From: Haemophilus parainfluenzae
Lineage (GTDB): Bacteria > Pseudomonadota > Gammaproteobacteria > Enterobacterales > Pasteurellaceae
Assembly: GCF_003252755.1 (NCBI RefSeq)
Contig: NZ_QEPT01000001.1
Coordinates: 401,158 to 465,157 of the forward strand
DNA length: 64,000 nt
Reading direction: 5' to 3'
Shown here: positions 29,417 through 37,653 of the stretch, in pieces
Layout of the letters: the number at the start of each line of letters is the position of its first letter
Position numbering within the stretch: position 1 is the stretch's first letter
The notes under the pieces: generated by a model
Databases searched by the model: none
What the model was told of the DNA's origin: nothing
Seen by the model: only the letters and a program-made list of their open reading frames with translations
Program-made: the position numbers and the translations under genes

Positions 29417-30415
29417 CTATTTAGATAAGGCTTTTTGCCATTGATTGATCCAGCCTTTAAGCTGCTCACTTGTTACCGTTGTGGTATCTAAAATACGCAT
29501 TGATTTTGCACGAGAATTAAGCGCATCAATATGACTTTCGATATTGGTCTCTACCACGGGTAACATCACATTATTTTTAGCAATATCCACTTGAGCTTGC
29601 GGTGAAAGTAAGAATCCTAAAAATTCATCAGCACAGGCATTATTGCGGTTAGCGACTTTTGCCGCGACTTCAACTTGTAATACGCTACCCTCTGCAAATT
29701 CCGTTGCCACATAATTGTCTTTTTGTTCAGAAAGAATATGGTAAATCGGTGACGTATTGACGCTTAAAACCAGATCACCTTCGCCTTTTAAGAAGGCCCC
29801 ATAAGACTCAGTCCAACCTTTGGTGACCGTGACCGTATGTTTAGAAAGGGTCTTCCAGGCATTTGCGACATCTGCTTCTGGATAAACTATATTCATCCAA
29901 AGTAATAAACCACGTCCAATACTGCTTGTATGCGGATCTTGATATAACACTTTAAGATCTTGACGCTCAACTAATTCTTTTAAGCTCTTTGGTGGATTAG
30001 CCAGCTTATTTTTGTCATAAATAAACGCATATTGCGCATAATCAAATGGTAAGAACGTGTGATTTTCCCATTTAATGGGTAAACGTAACTGGCTTAAATC
30101 CACTTTATTTGGCTCAAAAATATTGAGTTTTTGTGCAGCCTCAATTTGATAACTATCTAAACCGAGTACCACATCCGCCTTAATTTTTTTACCTTCTAGA
30201 CGAACACGGTTAAACAAGGTGCCATTATTGTCAAAAGCCACATAATTCAGCTTACATTGCGGGAATTGTTGTTCAAAAGCTGCTTTTACTTTTGGTCCAG
30301 CACTCCAATCAGCACTAAATGAATCATAAGTATAAACATCTAATGTTTGAGGTGCAGCTTGTGCGAAAGCGGAAGCGGTAAAAAGTGCGGTTAAAATGGG
30401 AAGTGTTTTGTTCAT
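29417..30415 (-). CDS. thiB: Thiamine-binding periplasmic protein
   Basis: This is the periplasmic receptor for thiamine and its phosphates (332 residues). The signal peptide is LPILTALFTASAFAQAA. The mature protein begins TLDVYTYDSFSADWSAGP, the ThiB/TbpA hallmark. YAFIYDKNKL, DPHTSSIGRGLLLW, TKGWTESYGAFLKGEGDLVLSVNTSP and EVAAKVANRNNACADEFLGFLLS follow. It heads thiBPQ. A TPP riboswitch lies 50 bases before its start, and the start codon itself sits in an 8-base inverted repeat. Confidence 0.97.
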   Translation of the reverse strand: MNKTLPILTALFTASAFAQAAPQTLDVYTYDSFSADWSAGPKVKAAFEQQFPQCKLNYVAFDNNGTLFNRVRLEGKKIKADVVLGLDSYQIEAAQKLNIFEPNKVDLSQLRLPIKWENHTFLPFDYAQYAFIYDKNKLANPPKSLKELVERQDLKVLYQDPHTSSIGRGLLLWMNIVYPEADVANAWKTLSKHTVTVTKGWTESYGAFLKGEGDLVLSVNTSPIYHILSEQKDNYVATEFAEGSVLQVEVAAKVANRNNACADEFLGFLLSPQAQVDIAKNNVMLPVVETNIESHIDALNSRAKSMRILDTTTVTSEQLKGWINQWQKALSK

Positions 30416-30456
30416 TATGCGTTCTCCTTATTTTTGCATAACGAAACAGCATAATG
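30413..30456 (-). promoter_or_regulatory. Candidate translational switch enclosing the thiB start codon
   Basis: On the minus strand CATTATGC (30456-30449) is the exact inverse complement of GCATAATG (30420-30413), whose last three bases are the thiB ATG. The ribosome site AAGGAG lies in the loop. Pairing would hide the start. No T-run follows, so control of translation is more likely than transcription termination. Confidence 0.6.
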
Positions 30457-30463
30457 AGATGAT

Positions 30464-30538
30464 TAGTTTCCTACGCCAGCATTATCTGTTTCAGGTTCAC
30501 GGGTATTTCTCAGCCATTAATAGAGGCACCCCGACTAA
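30464..30538 (-). ncRNA. TPP riboswitch (THI element) of thiBPQ
   Basis: On the minus strand the conserved blocks appear in order: TCGGGGTGCC, GGCTGAGAAATACCCG, GAACCTGAAACAGATAATG, then CTGGCGTAGGAAAC. These are the pyrimidine- and pyrophosphate-sensing arms of the TPP aptamer. It precedes a thiamine importer, the expected target. The likely expression platform is described as a separate feature. Confidence 0.95.
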
Positions 30539-30644
30539 CGCGATGTAGTCTAACGTAAGGGAATTTTATCAACAAGTTATTTAACTTAAAAATGTTAATC
30601 CGATCACACTTTTATATCTGATTTATCATTTTTTGAACAAAAGA

Positions 30645-30666
30645 AAACCTGCTAAAAAGCAGGTTT
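30645..30666 (-). terminator. Terminator of grxD
   Basis: AAACCTGCT and AGCAGGTTT flank a short T loop on the minus strand, followed by TTCTTTTG, 22 bases after the grxD stop. Confidence 0.8.
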
Positions 30667-30687
30667 ATCTCAGTAATCTATCGTCAA

Positions 30688-31014
30688 TTAAGCTTGATGT
30701 TTAGCCGCTACTTCGCTTAATAAAGTTTGAAGTTCGCCAGCTTGATACATTTCTAAAATAATATCACAACCACCAATTAACTCACCTTCCACCCATAATT
30801 GCGGGAAAGTTGGCCAGTTTGCATAAGCCGGCAATTCAGCACGAATATCTGGGTGTTGAAGAATATCAACATAGCCGAAAGGCACTTTGCAATTCATTAA
30901 TGCTTCAGATGCACGCGCAGAGAAACCACAAGAAGGTAATTTTGGTGAACCTTTCATGTAAATTAAAATTGGGTTTTCAGCGATTTGTTTTTTGATTTTG
31001 TCTAACGTTTCCAT
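30688..31014 (-). CDS. grxD: Monothiol glutaredoxin GrxD
   Basis: This CGFS-type monothiol glutaredoxin carries and transfers [2Fe-2S] clusters. It has 108 residues. ILIYMKGSPKLPSCGFSARASEAL contains the single active cysteine. WPTFPQLWVEGELIGGCDIILEMYQAGEL is the glutathione-binding and C-terminal part. It has its own terminator and a ribosome site (AAGGAAC) upstream. No partner gene is adjacent. Confidence 0.97.
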   Translation of the reverse strand: METLDKIKKQIAENPILIYMKGSPKLPSCGFSARASEALMNCKVPFGYVDILQHPDIRAELPAYANWPTFPQLWVEGELIGGCDIILEMYQAGELQTLLSEVAAKHQA

Positions 31015-31089
31015 AATGTTCCTTGTTCAAATAAGTCTGAATAGGGCGCTATTCTAGCATAAGATAGAACCTGAGTGAAAGACTTGGTC

Positions 31090-31884
31090 TTACCAACTTC
31101 CACCAGCTCCGCCGCCGCCAAAGCCACCGCCACCAAAGCCACCACCGGAAGAACCACCGCCACCGAAGCCTCCACCAAATCCGCCTCCGAAACCGCCACC
31201 ACGGCGACGAGAAATCGTACTTTGACGAATGATTTTATTCAGTTGGTCACGTTGATTCGGGCTAATATAGACTTCATCTTTGTGATATTGGAATTCACCA
31301 AATAATACAATAGCAATAAATGCCAATACCATTAAGAATGGGATGTACTTATCGAACACATCTTCTTCAACTTGTGCCGCATCAAACTCGCCTTTACTTG
31401 CCGCAATAATTTGGTTTAAGCCATCATTAATACCTTGGGCATATTGGCCTTGTTTAAATTGTGGCAAAATTGCCGAACGGATGACTTGCGATAAAAAAGC
31501 ATCCGGCAATACACCTTCTAAACCTTGTCCTGTTGCGATAAAAACTTTGCGATCATTTTTCGCAATCAACATCAACACGCCATTGTTCAGATTTTTACGC
31601 CCAATGCCCCATTTATCACCTAAAGCAAAGGTATAATCAGCAATTTCATATTCACCGGTTGTAGGAACCAAAACGACAGCGATTTGTGAACTCGTTTCTT
31701 TACTATAAGCAATCAGTTTATTTTCTAAAATTTGCTTATGTTCTGATGAAAGTGTGTTGGTGTAATCGTTTATATAATGGAAAGGATTTGGTACAGGCGG
31801 AAATTCTGCCGCAACAACCATTTGAGCAAAAAAAACAAGGCTAAAAATAACCGCACTTTTCATAAAAGATAAAAGCTTAGCCAT
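31090..31884 (-). CDS. TPM-domain membrane protein with glycine-rich tail
   Basis: This 264-residue protein has a signal peptide (FMKSAVIFSLVFFAQMVVAA), a TPM (YgcG/Psb32-type) domain over about residues 40-165 (FHYINDYTNTLSSEHKQILENKL, IGRKNLNNGVLMLIAKNDRKVFIATGQGLEGVLPDAF), one membrane helix (KYIPFLMVLAFIAIVLF), and an extreme Gly/Phe/Ser tail ending GGSW. Similar proteins are commonly paired with LemA, as here. The TPM domain is thought to act in envelope or photosystem protein repair, but the role in bacteria is unclear. It overlaps the preceding TPM gene by eight bases. Confidence 0.88.
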   Translation of the reverse strand: MAKLLSFMKSAVIFSLVFFAQMVVAAEFPPVPNPFHYINDYTNTLSSEHKQILENKLIAYSKETSSQIAVVLVPTTGEYEIADYTFALGDKWGIGRKNLNNGVLMLIAKNDRKVFIATGQGLEGVLPDAFLSQVIRSAILPQFKQGQYAQGINDGLNQIIAASKGEFDAAQVEEDVFDKYIPFLMVLAFIAIVLFGEFQYHKDEVYISPNQRDQLNKIIRQSTISRRRGGGFGGGFGGGFGGGGSSGGGFGGGGFGGGGAGGSW

Positions 31885-32326
31885 TAATAATTACCTCATT
31901 AGATAATTCATTCACATCATCAGGCTGAATAGGGAAATGGCGAGATAAAATATCACTAATACGATCAATCGCATCGACAATGCCTTGTGTATAAGCTTTT
32001 TGTTTAAACTGCTCAATCATTAAATCGCATTGTAACTGCCAATAAGCCACATCAACAAATTGATGAATGCCTTTATCACCTACGATTGCACAGAGATGAT
32101 TTTTATATCCCACATAAATCAACACGGCATTTTGTGCCGCTGTTTTATGCATTTCCAGCTCGTCAAAGACTTCTAAAGCTCGTTCCATTGCAGACAGTTG
32201 TGCTGAAGCCTTTGGTACTTTACGTTCAATATAAACACGTAACTCAGCCGAACTTAAGCTTTCGAGGCGACTAATCGCCGCCTCGATTTGCTTTTTATCT
32301 ACCGGAATTCGGGAAAAAAATGGCAT
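31877..32326 (-). CDS. Small soluble TPM-domain protein
   Basis: This is a 149-residue protein with a second TPM-type domain: IEAAISRLESLSSAELRVYIERKVPK, then QNAVLIYVGYKNHLCAIVGDKGIHQFVDVAYWQ. It has no signal peptide and no membrane span, so it is probably cytoplasmic. It lies between lemA (9 bases) and the larger TPM protein (8-base overlap), making a compact lemA-TPM-TPM operon. The function is not established. Confidence 0.85.
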   Translation of the reverse strand: MPFFSRIPVDKKQIEAAISRLESLSSAELRVYIERKVPKASAQLSAMERALEVFDELEMHKTAAQNAVLIYVGYKNHLCAIVGDKGIHQFVDVAYWQLQCDLMIEQFKQKAYTQGIVDAIDRISDILSRHFPIQPDDVNELSNEVIING

Positions 32327-32335
32327 AGATAAACC

Positions 32336-32917
32336 TTAGTTAAAGTTTACAGTTGGTGCATTTTCAGCGCCTGCAGCTGATTTAAAGTAAGGTTTAGCTT
32401 TAAAACCAAAAATCATTGCTGCTAATTTAGTTGGGAATTGACGTACTTTTTCATTATAGATACGTGCAGCTTCATTAAATTTATTACGAGCCACATTGAT
32501 ACGGTTTTCTGTACCTTCAAGTTGCGCTTGTAAGTTCATAAAACCTTCATTTGCTTTTAATTGTGGGTATTGTTCTACTGTAACAAGTAAGCGAGATAAT
32601 GCTGAACCCACTTGATTTTGGTTTTGTTGGAATTCGTTTAATTGTTCTTCTGTTAAATTAGACGGATCAATTTTAGTTTGTGTCGCTTTTGCGCGAGCTT
32701 CGATGACATTGGTTAATGTTTGTTGTTCAAAATTAGCTTGACCTTTTACAGTATTCACTAAGTTCGGAATTAAATCAGCACGACGTTGATAAGATGATTC
32801 AACATTTGCCCAAACAGAATCAATTTCAGTTTCTGCTTTTACTAAGCCATTGTAGCTAGACATTAAGCCAAAACCTGCAGCAACAGCAATAATAATCAAG
32901 ATAATCCACTTTTTCAT
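32336..32917 (-). CDS. lemA: LemA family protein
   Basis: This 193-residue protein has one N-terminal membrane helix (WIILIIIAVAAGFGLMSSYNGLV) followed by the long antiparallel helices of the LemA family: WANVESSYQRRADLIPNLVNTVKGQANFEQQTLTNVIEARAKA, then LLVTVEQYPQLKANEGFMNLQAQLEGTENRINVARNKFNEAARIYN. The C-terminal FPTKLAAMIFGFKAKPYF is also conserved. The family is membrane-associated with no agreed function. It heads the lemA-TPM-TPM operon. AAGGAATTTTTG precedes the start. Confidence 0.95.
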   Translation of the reverse strand: MKKWIILIIIAVAAGFGLMSSYNGLVKAETEIDSVWANVESSYQRRADLIPNLVNTVKGQANFEQQTLTNVIEARAKATQTKIDPSNLTEEQLNEFQQNQNQVGSALSRLLVTVEQYPQLKANEGFMNLQAQLEGTENRINVARNKFNEAARIYNEKVRQFPTKLAAMIFGFKAKPYFKSAAGAENAPTVNFN

Positions 32918-32957
32918 TCAAAAATTCCTTCAATTATAGGTTTAATTTATATAAGAA

Positions 32958-32983
32958 AAGACCTAAACCGAAGTTTAGGTCTT
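32958..32983 (-). terminator. Terminator of ompA
   Basis: On the minus strand AAGACCTAAAC, loop TTCG, GTTTAGGTCTT then a T-rich tail. The UUCG tetraloop and 11-bp stem make it strong, as fits a highly expressed porin gene. Confidence 0.92.
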
Positions 32984-33018
32984 CTAATGTTAATCCGTTA
33001 ATGGATAACTAAATAAAA

Positions 33019-34092
33019 TTATTTAGTACCGTTAACTGCGATTTCAACACGACGGTCTGGTGCTAAACAAGCGATAAGTGCTTTACGACCTTTAACCGCA
33101 TCACAAGTAGAACCTGTAACTGGGTTAGCTTTACCGTGACCAACTGCAGAGATGCTTTGAGCTGGAACACCTTTAGCTACTAAGTAGTTAGCTACAGAGT
33201 CTGCACGACGTTGTGATAATTTCACGTTTGGTGCATCTTTACCGATACGGTCTGTATAACCAGCAACTGCTACGTTAGCGTTGTTGATTTGAGCGATTTC
33301 ACCATAGATACCGTCTAAAGTTGCTTTAGCTTGTGGTTTTAAGTTAGCTTTACCGAAAGCGAAAGTTACATCAGAGCTTAAGTTGAAAGTTTTGCTTACA
33401 ACTTCAGGTGCAACAACTGGAGCAGCACCTTGACCGAAACGGTAAGATAAACCAGCGTTGATAGAACCGATCCATGGGTTGTAGTCTATAGAGCTGTTAG
33501 GTGCATCTTGAGTACGGAATTTACCCACGCGAGTTAACCATTGATATTCTAAACGTAATGCTAACTCTGGTAATGATGGTAATGCATATTCAACACCTGC
33601 TGCGAACATACCAGAAGTACGTAAACTATGACGACCAGCATCGTGGATACGAGCACCACCGTTTGTTACATCATAGAATTTGTAGTCTGAACGAACTAAT
33701 GCTACGCCTGCACGACCATAAACATCTAAGCCTTCTAAAGCAGAAGTTAAACCACCAAGATTGTAGCTCCCTTTGAAGCTTAAGTGAGCACCGTGGTTAG
33801 TGTGTTTGAAGTCAGTTTTACCTAAATCACGACCTTTAACACGACCAAAGTCATCATAGCCTAATTCTACCGCTAAACCTAAGTTATCACGGTTTAAGAT
33901 TTGGTAACCACCAAACACACCGTAAGTAACAGAGTTACGGTGATAAGAACCTAAGTTGTCTTTGATACCATCATGGAAAGATGCTTGACCAACTTTAGCA
34001 CCTGCATAGAAAGTATTTTCTTGTGGAGCTGCTTGAGCTACTGAAGCTGCTGCTAAACCAGCAACGACTAATGCGATTGCAGTTTTTTTCAT
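33019..34092 (-). CDS. ompA: Outer membrane protein OmpA (P5)
   Basis: This is the major outer-membrane protein linking the membrane to peptidoglycan, called P5 in Haemophilus and an adhesin there. It has 357 residues. The signal peptide ends SVAQA before APQENTFYAGAKVGQASFHDG. The first 200 residues form the eight-stranded barrel with variable loops, ending INAGLSYRFGQG. A short linker (AAPVVAPEVVSKTF) leads to the OmpA C-terminal domain (FAFGKANLKPQAKATLDGIYGEIAQ, GYTDRIGKDAPNVKLSQRRADSVANYLVAKGVP, CLAPDRRVEIAV). It has a strong promoter, a long structured leader and a UUCG terminator. Confidence 0.97.
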   Translation of the reverse strand: MKKTAIALVVAGLAAASVAQAAPQENTFYAGAKVGQASFHDGIKDNLGSYHRNSVTYGVFGGYQILNRDNLGLAVELGYDDFGRVKGRDLGKTDFKHTNHGAHLSFKGSYNLGGLTSALEGLDVYGRAGVALVRSDYKFYDVTNGGARIHDAGRHSLRTSGMFAAGVEYALPSLPELALRLEYQWLTRVGKFRTQDAPNSSIDYNPWIGSINAGLSYRFGQGAAPVVAPEVVSKTFNLSSDVTFAFGKANLKPQAKATLDGIYGEIAQINNANVAVAGYTDRIGKDAPNVKLSQRRADSVANYLVAKGVPAQSISAVGHGKANPVTGSTCDAVKGRKALIACLAPDRRVEIAVNGTK

Positions 34093-34492
34093 TTTGATGT
34101 CCTCTATTTAGTCATCGTTATTAATAAGAAAAGTTTCCTTGTTTATTGTGAACTTTATAAAAAAGAAACACTCTAAACGTTGCTTAACTAGGGTTTTGAA
34201 TTTGCCCTAACTTATCCTTTTGACAAATTCAATTCCTTTGCCATAGCCAAAGGAACGTTCAAAAGTATGGTTATTATCCTATAAAAACATCAAAGATCAA
34301 ACTTTTTTTGCCCTTTTTGGTTATTTTATAGACAAACAACCCCTAAAATGAACATTTGTTCACAAAAATCGGGTTACTTTTTAACCCGATTTCTATTCTA
34401 ACAAAAAATATCTTTTGTTCAAATCGACTTTTTTTTGAGCTTCATATATCATCAAATTCACTTTCTTCTCTATTATATAGGTGAGTGATTTT
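34093..34492. other. Gene-free interval between ompA and ydiJ
   Basis: These 400 bases hold no convincing gene. They contain the ompA leader, its 5' hairpin and promoter (34233-34300), and an unassigned hairpin at about 34367-34392 (AATCGGGTT and AACCCGATT around ACTTTTT, followed by TCTATTC). That last stem could end a short divergent transcript or insulate the two promoters. The ydiJ ribosome site AGGTGA is at the right end. Confidence 0.7.
34233..34300 (-). promoter_or_regulatory. ompA promoter and 5'-leader hairpin
   Basis: On the minus strand -35 TTGATC (34300-34295), a 16-base spacer and -10 GATAAT (34278-34273) predict a start near 34266. That gives a leader of about 170 bases. A hairpin, TTCCTTTG and CAAAGGAA (34255-34233), then lies at the very 5' end of the mRNA, as in the stabilising stem of E. 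coli ompA mRNA. Confidence 0.65.
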
Positions 34493-37400
34493 ATGTTGCC
34501 CCGTCTTTCTAATGTGCCACAACTTAATAACGTGGTAAGTGATTATCTTAGCGAACTCCAAAAGCAGCATTTTGAAGGTGATATTGCCTCAAATTATGCT
34601 GACCGTTTAAGTCTTGCGACAGATAACAGCGTCTATCAACAACTTCCTCAGGCTATTTTATTCCCTAAATCTGTTGCCGATGTAGTACGTATCACCAAAT
34701 TAGCCAATAAAGAGAAATACCTTCATCTAACCTTTACACCTCGCGGTGGTGGCACGGGCACCAATGGGCAATCTATTAACAACAATATTATTGTGGATCT
34801 CTCTCGCCACATGACGAGCATTTTAGAGCTTAATATAGAAGAACGCTGGGTTCGCGTTCAGGCGGGCGTAGTAAAAGACCAACTCAACCAATTTTTAAAA
34901 CCTCACGGTTTATTCTTTGCGCCAGAACTCTCCACCAGTAATCGTGCAACTTTAGGCGGCATGATTAATACCGATGCTTCCGGTCAAGGTTCATTACAAT
35001 ATGGGAAAACCTCTGATCACGTTTTAGCATTACGTTCTGTTTTAATGAATGGTGAAATATTAGATACAAGTGCGGTCAAATCTAACGATGTTTTAGGAAA
35101 CTACCCGCTTGCAGAAAATGGTAAAGCGTTACATCAAACGATTTTCCAACGTTGTAAAGAGAAGCGCACCTCAATCATTCAAGACTTACCACAACTCAAT
35201 CGCTTTCTCACCGGTTACGATCTTAAGAATGTCTTTAATAAAGATGAAAGTGAATTTAACCTCACTAGAATTCTGACTGGATCAGAGGGTTCACTTGCCT
35301 TTGTCTGCGAAGCCAAACTTAATTTATTACCGATTCCGAAATATCGTACCTTAATTAATGTGAAGTACAGCTCATTTGATGCAGCCCTTCGCAATGCGCC
35401 TTTTATGGTGAAAGCCAATGCCCTTTCCGTTGAAACCGTCGATTCCAAAGTGCTGAACCTTGCTAAGCAAGATATTATTTGGCATTCGGTAAAAGAACTT
35501 TTAACAGAAGAAGAACAAAATCCAATTCTTGGCTTAAACATTGTGGAATATGCGGGTAACAATCAAGCTAAAATTGACAGCCAAGTGAGCACACTTTGTC
35601 AGCAATTAGATGAAAAAATTGCACAAGGCCAAGATCACATTATCGGCTATCAACTTTGTTCTGACTTGCCTTCTATTGAACGTATTTACGCCATGCGTAA
35701 AAAAGCGGTGGGGCTATTGGGGAATGCGAAAGGTGCAGCCAAACCGATTCCTTTTGTGGAAGATACCTGTGTGCCACCAGAACATCTTGCGGATTACATT
35801 GCAGAATTTAGAGCCTTATTAGATAGCCACAATCTGCAATATGGGATGTTTGGCCATGTTGATGCTGGCGTATTACACGTTCGCCCCGCTTTAGACCTAT
35901 GCGATAAAGAACAAGTCAAACTCTTTAAACAAATTTCAGATGAAGTGGCTGAACTCACGGTGAAATATGGCGGTTTGTTATGGGGAGAACACGGCAAAGG
36001 CGTACGCTCTCATTATGGAGAGAAGTTTTTTACACCTGAACTTTGGCAGGAATTGCGTTATGTGAAATTCTTATTTGATCCAAATAATCGTCTCAATCCA
36101 GGTAAAATCTGTACACCACTTAATAGCGATGCGGAGCTCTATTCGATTCTCTCGCCGATGCGTGCGGACAATGATCGCCAAATCCCGATTCAAATGCGAG
36201 ATGAATTCAAAGGCGCAATGAACTGTAACGGCAATGGACTTTGCTTTAACTTTGATGAGCACAGTATTATGTGCCCTTCCATGAAAGTGAGTAAAAATCG
36301 CGTATTCTCACCAAAAGGACGAGCCGCGATGGTGCGTGAATGGTTGAGATTAATGGCCAATGAAAACGTATCGCCTGATCAATTAGATTTTCATAAAACA
36401 CAAGTGAAACTGACCGCACTTGTGGAGCGTTTCCGCAATAGCGTACAGAAATGGCGCGGTGAGTATGATTTCTCACATGAAGTGAAAGGCGCAATGGATA
36501 CTTGTCTGGCTTGTAAAGCCTGTGCAAGCCAATGCCCGATTAAAATTGATGTACCAAGTTTCCGTGCAAAATTTTTCCATTTTTACCACAGCCGGTATTT
36601 GCGTCCAGCCAAAGATCATATTGTGGCGAATTTAGAAGTAGCAGCACCTTATATGGCGAAACAACCGGCATTATTCAATTATTTCACCAAGCTGAAAATC
36701 ACACAAAGCCTGGTTGAAAAAACACTGGGTATGACTGACTTGCCTCTTCTTTCAGAACCAAACCTTCAACAACAATTGGTAGAAATTGGCTACCAAGGCA
36801 AAAAATTAGAAGAATTGGAAGGTCTCAGTGCCACAGAAAAAGCCAATATGCTCTTTATCGTACAAGATCCTTATACCTCTTATTACGATGCTAAAGTGGT
36901 TCGGGATTTCGTGGTGCTCACACAAAAACTAGGTTTTGAGCCAATCCTTCTGCCTTTTAAACCGAATGGCAAAGCCATGCATATTAAAGGTTTTTTAGCT
37001 CGCTTTAGTAAAACCGCGAAAACACAAGCGGAGTTTTTAAATCGCGTCGCCAAATTAAATGTGCCTTTAGTCGGCGTAGATCCGGCTATTGTGCTTTCTT
37101 ATCGAGATGAATATAAAGAGGTCTTAGGGGATTCTCGCGGTGACTTCCATGTACTCACAGCGCACGAATGGCTGACCAATCAATTAAAAAGTAACGCATT
37201 ACAAAGTGCGGTGACAAATATTGCCAAATCTGACCGCACTTCTGAGTGGCATTTATTCCCTCATTGTACTGAATCCACCTTTATGCCAAACAGCCCAAAA
37301 GAATGGCAGCATATTTTCGCGCAATTTGGACAAACCTTAAAGGTCGAAAAAGTCGGTTGCTGTGGTATGGCGGGTGTATTTGGTCATGAAGTTAAAAATC

Positions 37401-37570
37401 AAACCATGTCGAAAGATATTTACGACATATCATGGGGCAAAAAAATGCAAGGTAAAGATCCGAATTATTGCCTTGCGACCGGCTATTCCTGCCGTAGCCA
37501 AGTGAAACGATACGAAAAAGCTATCTTGAAACACCCTGTTCAAGCATTGCTTGAAGTATTGAATCACTAA
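34493..37570 (+). CDS. ydiJ: FAD/iron-sulfur 2-hydroxyacid dehydrogenase YdiJ
   Basis: This large fused oxidoreductase (1025 residues from ATG 34493) has an N-terminal FAD-binding type 4 domain (TFTPRGGGTGTNGQSINNNIIVDLSRH, STSNRATLGGMINTDASGQGS), an FAD-oxidase C domain (FGHVDAGVLHVRP, GEHGKGVRS), a ferredoxin segment CLACKACASQCPIKIDVPSF, and a GlpC-like C-terminal part (HCTESTFMP, KVGCCGMAGVFGHEV). Family members oxidise D-2-hydroxyglutarate or D-lactate-like acids; the exact substrate here is not readable. A GTG at 34481 is in frame, but the AGGTGA ribosome site overlaps it and is well spaced for ATG 34493. Confidence 0.93.
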   Translation: MLPRLSNVPQLNNVVSDYLSELQKQHFEGDIASNYADRLSLATDNSVYQQLPQAILFPKSVADVVRITKLANKEKYLHLTFTPRGGGTGTNGQSINNNIIVDLSRHMTSILELNIEERWVRVQAGVVKDQLNQFLKPHGLFFAPELSTSNRATLGGMINTDASGQGSLQYGKTSDHVLALRSVLMNGEILDTSAVKSNDVLGNYPLAENGKALHQTIFQRCKEKRTSIIQDLPQLNRFLTGYDLKNVFNKDESEFNLTRILTGSEGSLAFVCEAKLNLLPIPKYRTLINVKYSSFDAALRNAPFMVKANALSVETVDSKVLNLAKQDIIWHSVKELLTEEEQNPILGLNIVEYAGNNQAKIDSQVSTLCQQLDEKIAQGQDHIIGYQLCSDLPSIERIYAMRKKAVGLLGNAKGAAKPIPFVEDTCVPPEHLADYIAEFRALLDSHNLQYGMFGHVDAGVLHVRPALDLCDKEQVKLFKQISDEVAELTVKYGGLLWGEHGKGVRSHYGEKFFTPELWQELRYVKFLFDPNNRLNPGKICTPLNSDAELYSILSPMRADNDRQIPIQMRDEFKGAMNCNGNGLCFNFDEHSIMCPSMKVSKNRVFSPKGRAAMVREWLRLMANENVSPDQLDFHKTQVKLTALVERFRNSVQKWRGEYDFSHEVKGAMDTCLACKACASQCPIKIDVPSFRAKFFHFYHSRYLRPAKDHIVANLEVAAPYMAKQPALFNYFTKLKITQSLVEKTLGMTDLPLLSEPNLQQQLVEIGYQGKKLEELEGLSATEKANMLFIVQDPYTSYYDAKVVRDFVVLTQKLGFEPILLPFKPNGKAMHIKGFLARFSKTAKTQAEFLNRVAKLNVPLVGVDPAIVLSYRDEYKEVLGDSRGDFHVLTAHEWLTNQLKSNALQSAVTNIAKSDRTSEWHLFPHCTESTFMPNSPKEWQHIFAQFGQTLKVEKVGCCGMAGVFGHEVKNQTMSKDIYDISWGKKMQGKDPNYCLATGYSCRSQVKRYEKAILKHPVQALLEVLNH

Positions 37571-37607
37571 AATAGATTTTCTACTTACCACAATATTTAA
37601 GAAAATA

Positions 37608-37644
37608 AAAAGCGGCCAGATTTTAAATCTAACCGCTTTTTTTT
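37608..37644. terminator. Terminator between ydiJ and valS
   Basis: AAAGCGG and CCGCTTT form the outer stem and AGATTT/AAATCT the inner stem, with a T-run. It lies between convergent genes and is probably bidirectional. Confidence 0.85.
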
Positions 37645-37653
37645 ATTTAAAGA

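Noticed and set aside
31075..31305. Ala/Thr-rich plus-strand frame
   Set aside because: Antisense of the glycine-rich tail codons of the TPM protein.
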